Assembly (NCBI RefSeq): GCF_013127955.1
Contig: NZ_CP053435.1
Span: 4,030,001 to 4,094,000, forward strand
Length of the DNA: 64,000 bases
Source: Spirosoma taeanense
GTDB taxonomy: Bacteria > Bacteroidota > Bacteroidia > Cytophagales > Spirosomataceae
Direction: 5' to 3'
A program made the position numbers and the translations under genes. Position 1 is the first letter of the stretch; each line of letters begins with the position of its first letter. The notes under the pieces were generated by a model, which saw only the letters and a program-made list of their open reading frames with translations, made no database searches and was not told where the DNA came from. Positions 41,311-50,143 of this stretch are shown here, piece by piece.

Positions 41311-42180
41311 TCAACGATTGAGTAGCAAGCCTTGCCGAAATTCGGCGGGGGTTTGCCGGGTGTTTTTCTTAAAGAATCGGACAAAGTAGGAAGGGTCATC
41401 GAAACCTAGTTGAAAGCCAATTTCTTTGACCGACTGCGCGGTATGGGTCAATAATCGCTGCGCTTCAATAATGACCCGTTCGTGCCACAACTGACTCGCC
41501 GTTTTGCCAAGAACTTTCTTACAGACATGGTTCAGGTAATTTGGTGTCAGATTCATCTGGTCGGCATAGGCGCTTACCTCGCGAACCGTTAGAAACTGCT
41601 GCTCCAGCAAATCTTCGTATTGGCGAATACGGTCATATAGCTGCGGTTCAGTACCTGATCGCTGCTGGTTATACAGCCGGTTGGCTATTTCCAGCATGAG
41701 ATGAACAAACGACAGAAACACCTCGGCCCGGTTTGGCTGTGAATGTTCATATTCAGCATAGGCATACCGAAACAAGTCATGAAATAGCTCGTGCTGATCG
41801 GTAACTTCCAGCAGGGGCTGATGCTGATGGGAGTGAAAAAACGGATACTGGTGCAACCGCCCGGCAAACCGACTGCGAAAGAAATTCGCGTCGAAAAACA
41901 GATTGAACCCCTGAATGTCGGTTGATAAGTGCCAGCTATGAACCTGTCCCGGTGTCAGAAAATATAGTTGCTGAGCCGCTATGTCGTACGTCCGGAAGTC
42001 GATTGTATGCGTACCACTGCCCTGATAGATCCACATCAGCAGGTAGAACGTATGCGAATGAGGCTTGTCAATCCCTTTGAATTCCTGTACCAGCTTTTCC
42101 AGCTTAGTCATGTAAAAGAGCGCATTCGGCTCATGCCGTGGAAATGACTGGAGTTTATAAACAGGAACCGGCGAAGCCAT
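41311..42180 (-). CDS. AraC-family transcriptional regulator
   Basis: A 289-residue DNA-binding regulator: N-terminal cupin-type sensor (about 20-160, HSHTFYLLMWIYQGSGTH near 41) and a C-terminal AraC domain (about 185-285). The domain carries two helix-turn-helix units, the second being VKEIGFQLGFDDPSYFVRFF near 245. The ligand is unknown. It lies 20 bases downstream of the PLP-decarboxylase gene on the same strand, so the two are probably cotranscribed and it likely controls that operon. Start at the ATG 42180. Confidence 0.9.
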   Translation of the reverse strand: MASPVPVYKLQSFPRHEPNALFYMTKLEKLVQEFKGIDKPHSHTFYLLMWIYQGSGTHTIDFRTYDIAAQQLYFLTPGQVHSWHLSTDIQGFNLFFDANFFRSRFAGRLHQYPFFHSHQHQPLLEVTDQHELFHDLFRYAYAEYEHSQPNRAEVFLSFVHLMLEIANRLYNQQRSGTEPQLYDRIRQYEDLLEQQFLTVREVSAYADQMNLTPNYLNHVCKKVLGKTASQLWHERVIIEAQRLLTHTAQSVKEIGFQLGFDDPSYFVRFFKKNTRQTPAEFRQGLLLNR

Positions 42181-42200
42181 AGATTTCAGTTTGTTAGCCG

Positions 42201-43670
42201 TTAAGCTGAATACGTTGCACTATCCGAATTAGAGAGATTGGTCAAATCAGCGCCTATCCGTTCGATTTCATTCACCAATGCCGTTAGGTGTTCGGTCGTC
42301 GTAAGCGGGTTCATCAGCGATACGCGCAGATACACCTGCCCGCGCAGGCTGGTCTGCACAATGAAAAACTGACCGTCTTTCAGAAGTTGCCTGCGAATCT
42401 GCGTATTAATTGCGTCGAGTTGATTGGACTGACTACCGTCGCCTATATACCGGAAACAGACGATGTTGCTCTCGGGCGCAACAGCCAGCGTAAAACTAGG
42501 TCGACTGCTAACGGCCTGAGCAAACCAACGCGCCAGATCATAAAGCGTTTCTACGTTCTCCGTGAAAATCGCTTCGCCGTAGGTTCGTAGCACGGTATAG
42601 ACCTTTGCGCTCATCATTAGTTTGGTGCATTCAAACGCCCGCTTGCCGGAGTTGAACCAGTCTTTCGCGTCGGCATCGGCCCAAAGGTACTGCGCCTTCT
42701 GCTGGAACGTTCGGAACGAATCGGCATCGCGTCGATACAGCACGGCCGTCACCAGGGCCGGAACCATCATCATTTTGTGAAAATCCACCACAACTGAATC
42801 GGCCCGTTCAATGCCCTGTACGAGTGGTCGGTAGGTATCCGACAAAACCGCAGCGCCCCCGTGCGCACCATCAGCATGGAACCACAGCTTATGTTGTTCG
42901 CAAAAATCAGCAATGGCAGACAGGTCGTCGTAGGAGCCAGTTGACGTTGAGCAGGCACTGCCAACAACCGCAAATACCGTCAGGCCCTGCGTTTTAGCCC
43001 GTTCCAGATAGGTCTCAAGCAGGTCAGTCTGCATCTGGAACCGCTCGTTGGTGGGAATTTTGATAATGCCATCGGTACCGAGTCCCATAATCCGGGCGGC
43101 CCGGTCTACGCAGTAATGCGCTTCCTCCGAAACCAGGATGGCCAGACGGTCCGTTGTTCCATGTTCCCATACGTCCGTCGGGGCAAATATAGCCCGCGCC
43201 GTCAGGAGCGCTGTCAGGTTCGCCAATGTACCACCCGACGTCAGCAATCCGCCCGCGTCGGACCCCAGACCGAGCTTAGTCGCTAGCCATTGCGTTACGA
43301 TCCGTTCAAGCGCGTTGGCCGTCATTCCCATTTCATACACGGCCATACCCTGATTAAGCAGACCTGTCAGCAAACCCGTCAGAGCGGTCAGGGGCAGCGG
43401 GGGCGCAACCTGGTGGCCCATGAACCGGGGGTTATGCAGATGAATCGAGCGCTGAATCATATCGGTCAGCAACGGCAGCGGATCAGCGTTGACAGGTTTC
43501 TCGAAATCCGTCTGCCAATAGGCCAGTTGCTCGTCGGGTTCAGTGTAGTCTAGAACGGGGTTCGTGCCAGACTGGGCTCGTTCCAGATGATCGGCCAACA
43601 GGTCAACTAAGGCATGGGCCTGTTGCCGGAATGCCGCAGGTGAATAGGCGGCTGTCAGAGGAGTATTCAT
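42201..43670 (-). CDS. Pyridoxal-phosphate group II amino acid decarboxylase
   Basis: A 489-residue PLP enzyme of the group II (DDC/GAD/diaminobutyrate) family. HNPRFMGHQVAPPLP near residue 82 lines the active site. LLTSGGTLANLTALLTAR near 140 binds the PLP phosphate, HADGAHGGAAVL near 265 stacks the cofactor, and DFHKMMM near 297 holds the Schiff-base lysine. Substrate candidates are L-2,4-diaminobutyrate, aromatic amino acids or tyrosine; the sequence alone does not decide. It is cotranscribed with an AraC regulator. ATG at 43670 is preferred to the upstream in-frame start at 43691. Confidence 0.88.
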   Translation of the reverse strand: MNTPLTAAYSPAAFRQQAHALVDLLADHLERAQSGTNPVLDYTEPDEQLAYWQTDFEKPVNADPLPLLTDMIQRSIHLHNPRFMGHQVAPPLPLTALTGLLTGLLNQGMAVYEMGMTANALERIVTQWLATKLGLGSDAGGLLTSGGTLANLTALLTARAIFAPTDVWEHGTTDRLAILVSEEAHYCVDRAARIMGLGTDGIIKIPTNERFQMQTDLLETYLERAKTQGLTVFAVVGSACSTSTGSYDDLSAIADFCEQHKLWFHADGAHGGAAVLSDTYRPLVQGIERADSVVVDFHKMMMVPALVTAVLYRRDADSFRTFQQKAQYLWADADAKDWFNSGKRAFECTKLMMSAKVYTVLRTYGEAIFTENVETLYDLARWFAQAVSSRPSFTLAVAPESNIVCFRYIGDGSQSNQLDAINTQIRRQLLKDGQFFIVQTSLRGQVYLRVSLMNPLTTTEHLTALVNEIERIGADLTNLSNSDSATYSA

Positions 43671-43970
43671 GGCGCTACGATTGTCCAACAAAGCAATGGC
43701 TTAAATTTGATACCAGGAAATACTTCTTTTGGCAAACAAATACTCGAACGGCCAAAATGGATTCATTGCTGCCCTTAGTTGTCGGATTCAACAACTGGAG
43801 CATTAAGTTAATGAGTTACGTAAACCTCAGCACGTCGCGGACATCCCGGCCTAAAAAACCATCAGAACTGACGAATGGCCGTAAAAACTGGGATGCAGAT
43901 GCGGTGGTTGTTGAAACGTACGACCGTATTAGCACCGTTTTTTGCCCGAATTGACCGTATTTTGTGAACC

Positions 43971-44975
43971 ATGCGCCACCGATTTCCGCCCGACCATTAC
44001 GCCAACGGTATTCTGACTGGCGACCGACTTACGTTGAGCAGGGCCATTACCCTCGTTGAAAGCACACGGGCCGACGATCAGCAGCTCGCGCAGCAGGTGC
44101 TGGAACAGGTGCTGCCGAAAACCGGAAAAAGTATTCGGATTGGTATTACGGGCGTACCGGGCGTGGGCAAAAGCACCTTCATTGAAGCCTTTGGCACTTA
44201 CCTGACAGGACTGGGACATCAGTTGGCGGTGCTGGCCGTCGATCCCACCAGCCAGCGTTCGGGCGGCAGCCTGCTGGGCGACAAAACCCGTATGGAAACG
44301 CTCTCTATGAACCTAAACGCTTATATCCGTCCGTCACCGGCGGGCGATTCGCTGGGGGGCGTAGGGCACCGCACGCGCGAGACCATGCTGCTCTGCGAGG
44401 CCGCCGGTTTCGACGTAATCTTGATTGAAACGGTAGGCGTAGGTCAGTCCGAAACGGTCGTTCACGGGATGGTCGATTTCTTCCTGCTGCTGATGCTGGC
44501 CGGGGCCGGCGATGAGTTACAGGGTATGAAACGCGGCATTATGGAACTGGCCGACGCCTTACTAATTACGAAAGCTGACGGCGACAATCGGGCAGCCGCC
44601 AGCCGCGCGCGTGTCGAGTATCAGAATGCGCTGCACTTGTTTCCGCCAACGGGCAGTGGCTGGTTTCCGCCCGTGCTGACCGGGTCGGCGCTGACCGGTG
44701 AGGGTGTAGCCGACCTGTGGCAAATCCTTCAGCAGCATCAGCAGCTAACTATGCAGAATGGCCATCGTCTACAGCGACGGCAGGAGCAGCAATTGACCTG
44801 GTTTCGATCTCTGCTGCGGCAACGGCTGGAAGGGCAATTCTATAATCAGCCGGGAATGCGTGAGCGGCTTACCATCCTGGAAGCGCAGGTCCGGGCCGGA
44901 ACGCTATTGCCGGGCCCTGCCGTCCAAACGCTGCTAGCAACATCGCCTGCGACAGACAGAAGCCAGTTTGAATGA
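43971..44975 (+). CDS. meaB: Methylmalonyl-CoA mutase-associated GTPase MeaB
   Basis: G3E-family GTPase that protects methylmalonyl-CoA mutase and controls cofactor loading. The 334-residue protein has Walker A GVPGVGKSTFIEAFG near residue 60. DPTSQRSGGSLLGDKTRM near 92 gives the switch region with its conserved SGG, ETVGVGQSE near 160 Walker B, and ITKADGDN near 208 the guanine-specificity motif. Relatives are also called ArgK. The mutase genes are not in the window. The cobalamin adenosyltransferase at 2689 serves the same pathway. Confidence 0.94.
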   Translation: MRHRFPPDHYANGILTGDRLTLSRAITLVESTRADDQQLAQQVLEQVLPKTGKSIRIGITGVPGVGKSTFIEAFGTYLTGLGHQLAVLAVDPTSQRSGGSLLGDKTRMETLSMNLNAYIRPSPAGDSLGGVGHRTRETMLLCEAAGFDVILIETVGVGQSETVVHGMVDFFLLLMLAGAGDELQGMKRGIMELADALLITKADGDNRAAASRARVEYQNALHLFPPTGSGWFPPVLTGSALTGEGVADLWQILQQHQQLTMQNGHRLQRRQEQQLTWFRSLLRQRLEGQFYNQPGMRERLTILEAQVRAGTLLPGPAVQTLLATSPATDRSQFE

Positions 44976-45035
44976 ACTGGGTTAAGCAACTCGTTATCCG
45001 ACCGATTAACGGGTAAGTCTTTTGAAAATTACCGA

Positions 45036-46667
45036 TTAGGGAAAGCGAACCAGGGATGCAGGATGCCGGTCGAACAGGCGAAGCGTATCAATCACAACGT
45101 ATCGTTGCCCAGCCAGATCCAGGGAGTCGGCGATATAATAGGCATCCGGCCTCTTCTGATCTGTTTTACGTAAAATCTCGTTGCGCAGAGCGGCAATATG
45201 AAAGGAGTTGACATCCGTTGCGCCTGTACTGCCAACTGTCTGCCGATATGCATACAGCGGTTTCCCCAGTGATCGACGGGCTATGCGTTCGGATTCGGCT
45301 TTGTAGTATTCGCGCGATGCCAATCGACCGGGCAACACCAGCAGGTTCATGCCAATACGCACCGATACCATCACCAGCAACATTCGTCCGAGCCGGTTGT
45401 CTACTGCCCGCCACAGCCAGTACGTATTGAAGCTGAGCAACGTAAAGGTTAACGCGGTTTTCCAGACGAGGCCGGTAATTGGACGCGTCTGAGGAAGCCA
45501 TAGCGCCACCCAACACCCTACCGTTACAATCAGAGCCATGCCCAGCCAGATCTGCTCTACCCACCAACGCGCACGATCATTTTTATTCGTCTGCTCGTAA
45601 TACAGATAAGCCAGCAACGTAAACAGGGGCGCTAATAACCCAATCAGGTAACGGGCATAGACCTGCGGAGACGACCAGTAGATCAGCACATTCACAATAA
45701 ATACAAGCGCATTGAACGCTACAAATGGTTCGGCGCGTAGCGTTCTGACTAATCCCTTCCGAAAAAGCAGAACCAGCAATAGCGTGTACGGGGCGAAATG
45801 GTAGAGGAACTCAAACGGAAACGTCAGCAGGTGCAGCAGCGTCTCAACGATGCCGAATTTGACGACTGTGCGTTTTGCGCTTTCATCGAACAGCACAGCC
45901 GCAACGTCGGTAAATGGAATATGATTGCGGGTGAAGTAAGCCACGTAATAACTGCCCGTAAGGAGCAGAAACAAACCTATTCCCGCAAAATGGGCTGGGT
46001 GTCCTAACCGCCGGAACTGGCGTGTATAAAGAAACCAACTGGTCAGCGTCAAACCCTGAAACACTACCGACGGCAGGCCCTTCATCAGAAACCCAAGCGC
46101 GGTCAGGCAATACGTAGTCAGGAAAAGCGCCCAGTAATTCCGGCGCCGGTCGAAGTGAAAGACCAGCATCATGGCCGAATACGTTAGCCAGGAAAACGTA
46201 ATGTCAATCAGCCCGAGCAACGTATCATACAGCAGAACCCGACCATTGGTGAGCACCATCATAGCCGCCACGAACGCCACCAGAAATGCCCGTTCACGCG
46301 GCACCGGCATATAACGCCGAACTACCCCAAAGATGGTCAGCCCAAACAGCAGCAGCGAAATCGCCATCGGAAACCGCAACGCAAACGAGGAGTAATTGCC
46401 AAACAGCCGGTACGATGCTATAATGATCCAGTTATAGAGCGGAGGTTTGTTAAAATAACGCTCACCGTTTAGCGTTGGGGTAACGTAATCGCCCGACAAC
46501 ATCATCTCGAGCGCTACCAGGGCCCGGCGAGGTTCGTCGGAGCGGGTATCCAGCGGTAAATAGCCAAGGTGCGAGAACAAAGCAATTAAGAGCAGGGCCG
46601 TCGTCAGAGCGGGCCAGCCGGTCAAGGAGCGTGCCCATTGGCGATGCGCGACAAAGGAAAAAGACAC
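45036..46667 (-). CDS. GT39/ArnT-like polytopic glycosyltransferase
   Basis: A 543-residue inner-membrane protein with about a dozen hydrophobic helices. Near residue 40 it has RSDEPRRALVALEMMLSGDY, whose DE pair in the first periplasmic loop is the GT39/ArnT catalytic signature, followed by NGERYFNKPPLYNW. Such enzymes use polyprenyl-phosphate sugars to glycosylate lipid A, proteins or other acceptors; the acceptor here is unknown. It starts with GTG at 46667, since the next in-frame ATG falls inside the conserved loop. It lies downstream of the acidic-protein pair, separated by a terminator. Confidence 0.87.
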   Translation of the reverse strand: MSFSFVAHRQWARSLTGWPALTTALLLIALFSHLGYLPLDTRSDEPRRALVALEMMLSGDYVTPTLNGERYFNKPPLYNWIIIASYRLFGNYSSFALRFPMAISLLLFGLTIFGVVRRYMPVPRERAFLVAFVAAMMVLTNGRVLLYDTLLGLIDITFSWLTYSAMMLVFHFDRRRNYWALFLTTYCLTALGFLMKGLPSVVFQGLTLTSWFLYTRQFRRLGHPAHFAGIGLFLLLTGSYYVAYFTRNHIPFTDVAAVLFDESAKRTVVKFGIVETLLHLLTFPFEFLYHFAPYTLLLVLLFRKGLVRTLRAEPFVAFNALVFIVNVLIYWSSPQVYARYLIGLLAPLFTLLAYLYYEQTNKNDRARWWVEQIWLGMALIVTVGCWVALWLPQTRPITGLVWKTALTFTLLSFNTYWLWRAVDNRLGRMLLVMVSVRIGMNLLVLPGRLASREYYKAESERIARRSLGKPLYAYRQTVGSTGATDVNSFHIAALRNEILRKTDQKRPDAYYIADSLDLAGQRYVVIDTLRLFDRHPASLVRFP

Positions 46668-46695
46668 GGATACCGGTTGTTTACGTTCCAGCCCA

Positions 46696-46722
46696 CAAAA
46701 AAAGGCGAACCAACGGCTCGCC
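46696..46722 (-). terminator. Terminator of the acidic-protein operon
   Basis: Minus-strand stem GGCGA/TCGCC (46722-46718 and 46708-46704) followed by a run of Ts on that strand. Located 35 bases past the end of the second acidic gene and before the GT39 start. Confidence 0.8.
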
Positions 46723-46756
46723 CCAATATATTCTCAAAAAACACAAAAAATAATCG

Positions 46757-47179
46757 TTACGAATTGCCCAGCGTACGATCTGGCTCGTTGGCCCGCGTAG
46801 CCGGTATAGCACCTTCGGTTGTGCTGCGGTTCCAGTCAGCGTCGGCTACTTTCGAGTCCGACGACATATTACTGTCCGACGGGTGATAGGCCGTCATCGG
46901 GTTATCTTCGTCCGTGGAAGCATCTTCCGCGTCTGCCGGCATTTGTGCCACATTGGTAGCGTTGTTATCGGGTTCGTCGGCCAGCGCTACGGTTTCCTGG
47001 TAATCTTCAGGTACATCCGTATCGTTACTGTCGGCCACCCGTGAAGGCAGATCGTTTTCCAGATTTTTATCGTTCAGCTGCGCCAGGCCAAGATCGGGAT
47101 GAATCCCCATGGTGCTGTGCATCTCCTGAGCCGCATTGGACTCGGTACTTTCTTTCCGGGAATTGCTGCTTACGCTCAT
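46757..47179 (-). CDS. Acidic, probably disordered protein (second of pair)
   Basis: A 140-residue protein dominated by D, E, N, S, T and A, with no Cys, no Phe and only one Trp. It has no signal peptide or membrane segment. Examples of its composition are DEPDNNATNVAQMPADAEDA and ADSNDTDVPEDYQE. This is the look of an intrinsically disordered hydrophilic protein (hydrophilin or LEA-like), but no family repeat is present. Start is ATG 47179 rather than the longer frame from 47263, which would overlap the upstream gene. It follows the other acidic gene by 28 bases, so the two form an operon. Confidence 0.7.
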   Translation of the reverse strand: MSVSSNSRKESTESNAAQEMHSTMGIHPDLGLAQLNDKNLENDLPSRVADSNDTDVPEDYQETVALADEPDNNATNVAQMPADAEDASTDEDNPMTAYHPSDSNMSSDSKVADADWNRSTTEGAIPATRANEPDRTLGNS

Positions 47180-47207
47180 AACGTTGGTGATTTTGGGTTG
47201 TGTTCGC

Positions 47208-47729
47208 TTAATACGTGGGCTTGTTGTCCAGCTCGGTACCGGTTTGAGCCAGCTCATCGTCATTATGTTGATCGGCGTCGGTTGTCAGTTCCTCGTCTTC
47301 GTCGCCGTCATTCTGCTGCTTGGCTTCTTCCTGCGCTTTTGGAACCCCAACCTGATCGGCTGAACCGTAATCGTCCGGACCGTGAGTTGTTACGTCGACC
47401 ATGGCGGTATTGGTTTTCTCTGCGCCGGCAACGGCACTGTTGGCTCCTTCGTCGGTTACCTCCATGGTGCTGTTGTCCCGATCATTCATACGGAGAACCC
47501 CGTTCTGGCTATCCATATCGGTGCTGCCAATGCCCCGATTGTTACGGCCGTCCTGACCACCCCGAACCTGCATGCTATCAAGCCCGTTAGCCGAGTTCTC
47601 CTGCTCAGGCCGGTGTCGATTATCTTCCATTCGTAGATCAGCATCAGCATCGTCCGACCCAAATGGGCCTTCAGTCCGACCGTTTATCTGCGCTTCCTGA
47701 CGCTCTACGTCTTCTTCGTCGTTATCCAT
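47208..47729 (-). CDS. Acidic, probably disordered protein (first of pair)
   Basis: A 173-residue protein with extreme D/E/N/Q content and little hydrophobicity. It has no Cys or Trp, one Phe and two Tyr. It opens MDNDEEDVERQEAQINGRTE and contains GPDDYGSADQVGV and NDGDEDEELTTDADQHNDDE. There is no signal, membrane segment or known domain. It is compositionally similar to its downstream neighbour, which may be a divergent paralog. A stress-protectant or nucleic-acid/metal-chelating role is possible, but nothing in the sequence proves it. Confidence 0.7.
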   Translation of the reverse strand: MDNDEEDVERQEAQINGRTEGPFGSDDADADLRMEDNRHRPEQENSANGLDSMQVRGGQDGRNNRGIGSTDMDSQNGVLRMNDRDNSTMEVTDEGANSAVAGAEKTNTAMVDVTTHGPDDYGSADQVGVPKAQEEAKQQNDGDEDEELTTDADQHNDDELAQTGTELDNKPTY

Positions 47730-48105
47730 TTTGCTGAGTCTGTTTGTTAATTAGATAACCGACATCTAAACAAAAAGTTTGACTGCTTAACCCTGCCCAA
47801 AGCCCAGTAATCAGATGTAACTACTCTGCAATTTTACCCCTGTAGAGCGCTGAATAGACACTAAAAAAAGCCTTAAAAAACCGGATATGACCTAAAAAAC
47901 ACCGCTTAGTAAATAGCATTCCCTTACGATAAATCACCCTAAAAAAAATACCACTGCACCCACAAATCCTTCTACATTTGCGAGCAATTAGTCACTCAAC
48001 GGTCACAGTCAACTACTTTTTATTTCCGGGCACATGACTAGACAAACAAAGTCAGCTAAATTGCCCGCTCATATTTTCATACAGCAACGATAAATGCTCA
48101 AGCCC
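47730..48105. other. Intergenic region between acidic pair and T9SS protein
   Basis: 376 bases with no convincing gene. It holds the leader of the acidic operon on the left, AT-rich stretches with several A-runs around 47860-47950, and the T9SS-protein promoter box at 47973-47980. No clear hairpin was seen. Confidence 0.6.
47973..47980 (+). promoter_or_regulatory. -7 promoter box (TACATTTG) for the T9SS protein
   Basis: Exact TAnnTTTG match, about 125 bases before the ATG at 48106, implying a long leader. No -33 TTG at normal spacing. Confidence 0.45.
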
Positions 48106-49794
48106 ATGAAGAAAGCATTACCTTTATTACTTTCAACGTTATTAACAATCCCTCTATGGGGTCAAACAATTAATGACGTTCATGTTGTCAACGCGACAAC
48201 AAAAATCGCCGTCGTCTGCGCAGGCGGAACGTTTGACGTTGCCTTTGAGGTGAACAACTTCAAATGTCCCGGTACTGTATTTACGATTGAGTTGGTTAAG
48301 CCCGGTGGCAGCGGGCCGGTAGTTGTAGCCTCTACAACTATTACAGACCCTCCTGTTAATAACGTTGTTTCGCTGACGATGCCAACGGATGCGGCTGAGA
48401 TGTCGTTGTATCAGGCGAAAGTGTACAGCACCCGTCCTGGTAACTGCAGCAGAGATCCTCTCCGGGCTACGGGTAACACAGTCGATATTCGCGTACGCTC
48501 AAGCACCGCTCAGGTCGGCTACCTGCTGCCTCCCTACAACGGAGCGCCCAAAGCCGGACCTTTAAATATCTGCGTAGGTCAGCAGTTCCAACTGTTCGCT
48601 TCTCCGAACGATGCCGGTATCAACTATACCTGGACAGGACTGGAAAGCGGCTTTGATCCACTGACCAATATTGACCCGAACGCCGATCGTATCCAGACCA
48701 CGGCGCGTACTGCCGGCAATTATACAGCAACGGCAACGCCGAGTTTTCCTACCTCGCGCGGCTGTATGGTTACCCCAGGAACCATTGCAATCAATGTTAG
48801 TGGCGCAGCAGCGAAGCCAACGATCACAGCTTCACGCCCTACCGTCTGCGAAGGTGGTTCAACCACACTGTCTCTCACCAACAGCTGCCCCGGTACGGTT
48901 ACCTGGAATAATGGCTCGGGCGATATTGGCACAGGTAACAGCATAACGGTTAGCCCAACGGCTACGACGAATTATACGGCGAAGTGCACGACGACTGGTA
49001 ACTGCGGTGGCTCACAGACATCGGATCCGCTGACGGTCAACGTAACCAGCATTGTTATCGACATGATTGCTGTTGGCGTTACGCCCAGCAGCCCGACCTC
49101 GGGTCCCCGCACGGGTGATATTAAGCTGAACCTGTCGAACGGTGATGTGCTGACGTACCCGGCACCCCGGATGTGGACGGCATTGATCATGCCAAACTGC
49201 CCCGGCTCGGAGTCGGTACAAATGCAGTTGAATGGCCCCGGCCTGAGCTTCAGCACGGTAGAAAACTATGAGCCTTACGCGTTGTTCTTCAACCAGGGTA
49301 CCAGCACATTCTACACGATCAACGACCCGGATCGGGGTATTGGTCCAGCTTACAACAACGGCTGGCCAACTGGTAATTACACCTTAACGGTTACTCCCCG
49401 GGATCAGGATGGTTCGCAGTCGGGTACCTTACCAAAAGATCGGACTCCGCAAGGAAACGCACTGGGTACCAAAACGGTGAACTTTACCATCAACGATCCG
49501 GGCGGCAGTTCGCGTGTTGGTTCGTTCGTTACGGAGAATGTTCGCGTTCATGCTTACCCGAACCCAACCATCGATCGCCTGAGTGTTGATATCAAAGCGG
49601 GTGTACGCCAGTCCGTATCGGTTCTGCTGACCGACCTGCAGGGCCGCTCAGTCTACCAGAATACGGTAACGACGAGCGAGGATACGCACCACGAGGATAT
49701 CAACATCTATAAGCAACCTTCGGGTATCTACCTGCTGAAGGTTGTAACGCCAGAGCGCGTTGAGATGCTGAAGGTCATTAAGCCAAGCAATTAA
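48106..49794 (+). CDS. Secreted protein with type IX secretion sorting domain
   Basis: A 562-residue surface or secreted protein. Signal peptide MKKALPLLLSTLLTIPLWGQ is followed by Ig-like beta modules, including TITASRPTVCEGGSTTLSLT near residue 245 with paired cysteines. The C-terminal 80 residues are a type A T9SS sorting domain: VHAYPNPTIDRLSVDIKAG, then LLTDLQGRSVYQN, and finally SGIYLLKVVTPERVEMLKVI. The protein crosses the outer membrane by T9SS and is attached or released at the surface. Adhesion is plausible; no enzyme domain is seen. A second in-frame ATG 12 bases upstream (48094) is possible. Confidence 0.88.
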   Translation: MKKALPLLLSTLLTIPLWGQTINDVHVVNATTKIAVVCAGGTFDVAFEVNNFKCPGTVFTIELVKPGGSGPVVVASTTITDPPVNNVVSLTMPTDAAEMSLYQAKVYSTRPGNCSRDPLRATGNTVDIRVRSSTAQVGYLLPPYNGAPKAGPLNICVGQQFQLFASPNDAGINYTWTGLESGFDPLTNIDPNADRIQTTARTAGNYTATATPSFPTSRGCMVTPGTIAINVSGAAAKPTITASRPTVCEGGSTTLSLTNSCPGTVTWNNGSGDIGTGNSITVSPTATTNYTAKCTTTGNCGGSQTSDPLTVNVTSIVIDMIAVGVTPSSPTSGPRTGDIKLNLSNGDVLTYPAPRMWTALIMPNCPGSESVQMQLNGPGLSFSTVENYEPYALFFNQGTSTFYTINDPDRGIGPAYNNGWPTGNYTLTVTPRDQDGSQSGTLPKDRTPQGNALGTKTVNFTINDPGGSSRVGSFVTENVRVHAYPNPTIDRLSVDIKAGVRQSVSVLLTDLQGRSVYQNTVTTSEDTHHEDINIYKQPSGIYLLKVVTPERVEMLKVIKPSN

Positions 49795-49821
49795 CTTAAT
49801 AGTTGGATAAAGCGTAATGCG

Positions 49822-49854
49822 AAAAGCGGGCTGACTGTGTCGGCCCGCTTTTTT
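49822..49854 (+). terminator. Terminator after the T9SS protein
   Basis: 10-bp stem (49822-49831 and 49843-49852) with an 11-base loop and a six-T run, 27 bases past the stop. Confidence 0.9.
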
Positions 49855-50085
49855 GTTGCTGGTATAACTTCCTTTCTAAGACAGGCAGGCTACAATCTTT
49901 GGTGTTAACATCAATCTGCAACTTCGTCCAGAACTCTACCCAACCCCAAAAACAATATCTTGCTTACGTCCAGAGCCGAAGTTCATAATCAGCATGAAGC
50001 ATCGATCTTGGGCGACGGCTTGCCTGATACAAATCAGAATAATCCTGCTTTGCACACAGTTTATTATCAGGCAGGTTTTTCTCTT

Positions 50086-50119
50086 ATAAAAAAACAGGGC
50101 CATCCTTGATGGCCCTGTT
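50086..50119 (-). terminator. Terminator of the first SusC/SusD operon
   Basis: Minus-strand hairpin with a 12-bp perfect stem (50119-50108 and 50104-50093) and a 3-base loop, followed by Ts on that strand. It sits 24 bases past the SusD stop. Confidence 0.9.
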
Positions 50120-50143
50120 CACAAAATAAACGTTCAGGATGGT

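Larger units (their letters stand above)
49795..50143. other. Intergenic region with two terminators
   Basis: 349 bases between the convergent T9SS and SusD genes. It contains the terminators at 49822-49854 and 50086-50119. The rest shows no gene, promoter box or repeat I can support. Confidence 0.6.

Noticed and set aside
43631..43954. 107-codon plus-strand frame near the decarboxylase start
   Set aside because: Partly antisense to the decarboxylase 5' end, no recognisable motif or promoter. A short version inside the gap (from about 43757) cannot be fully excluded.
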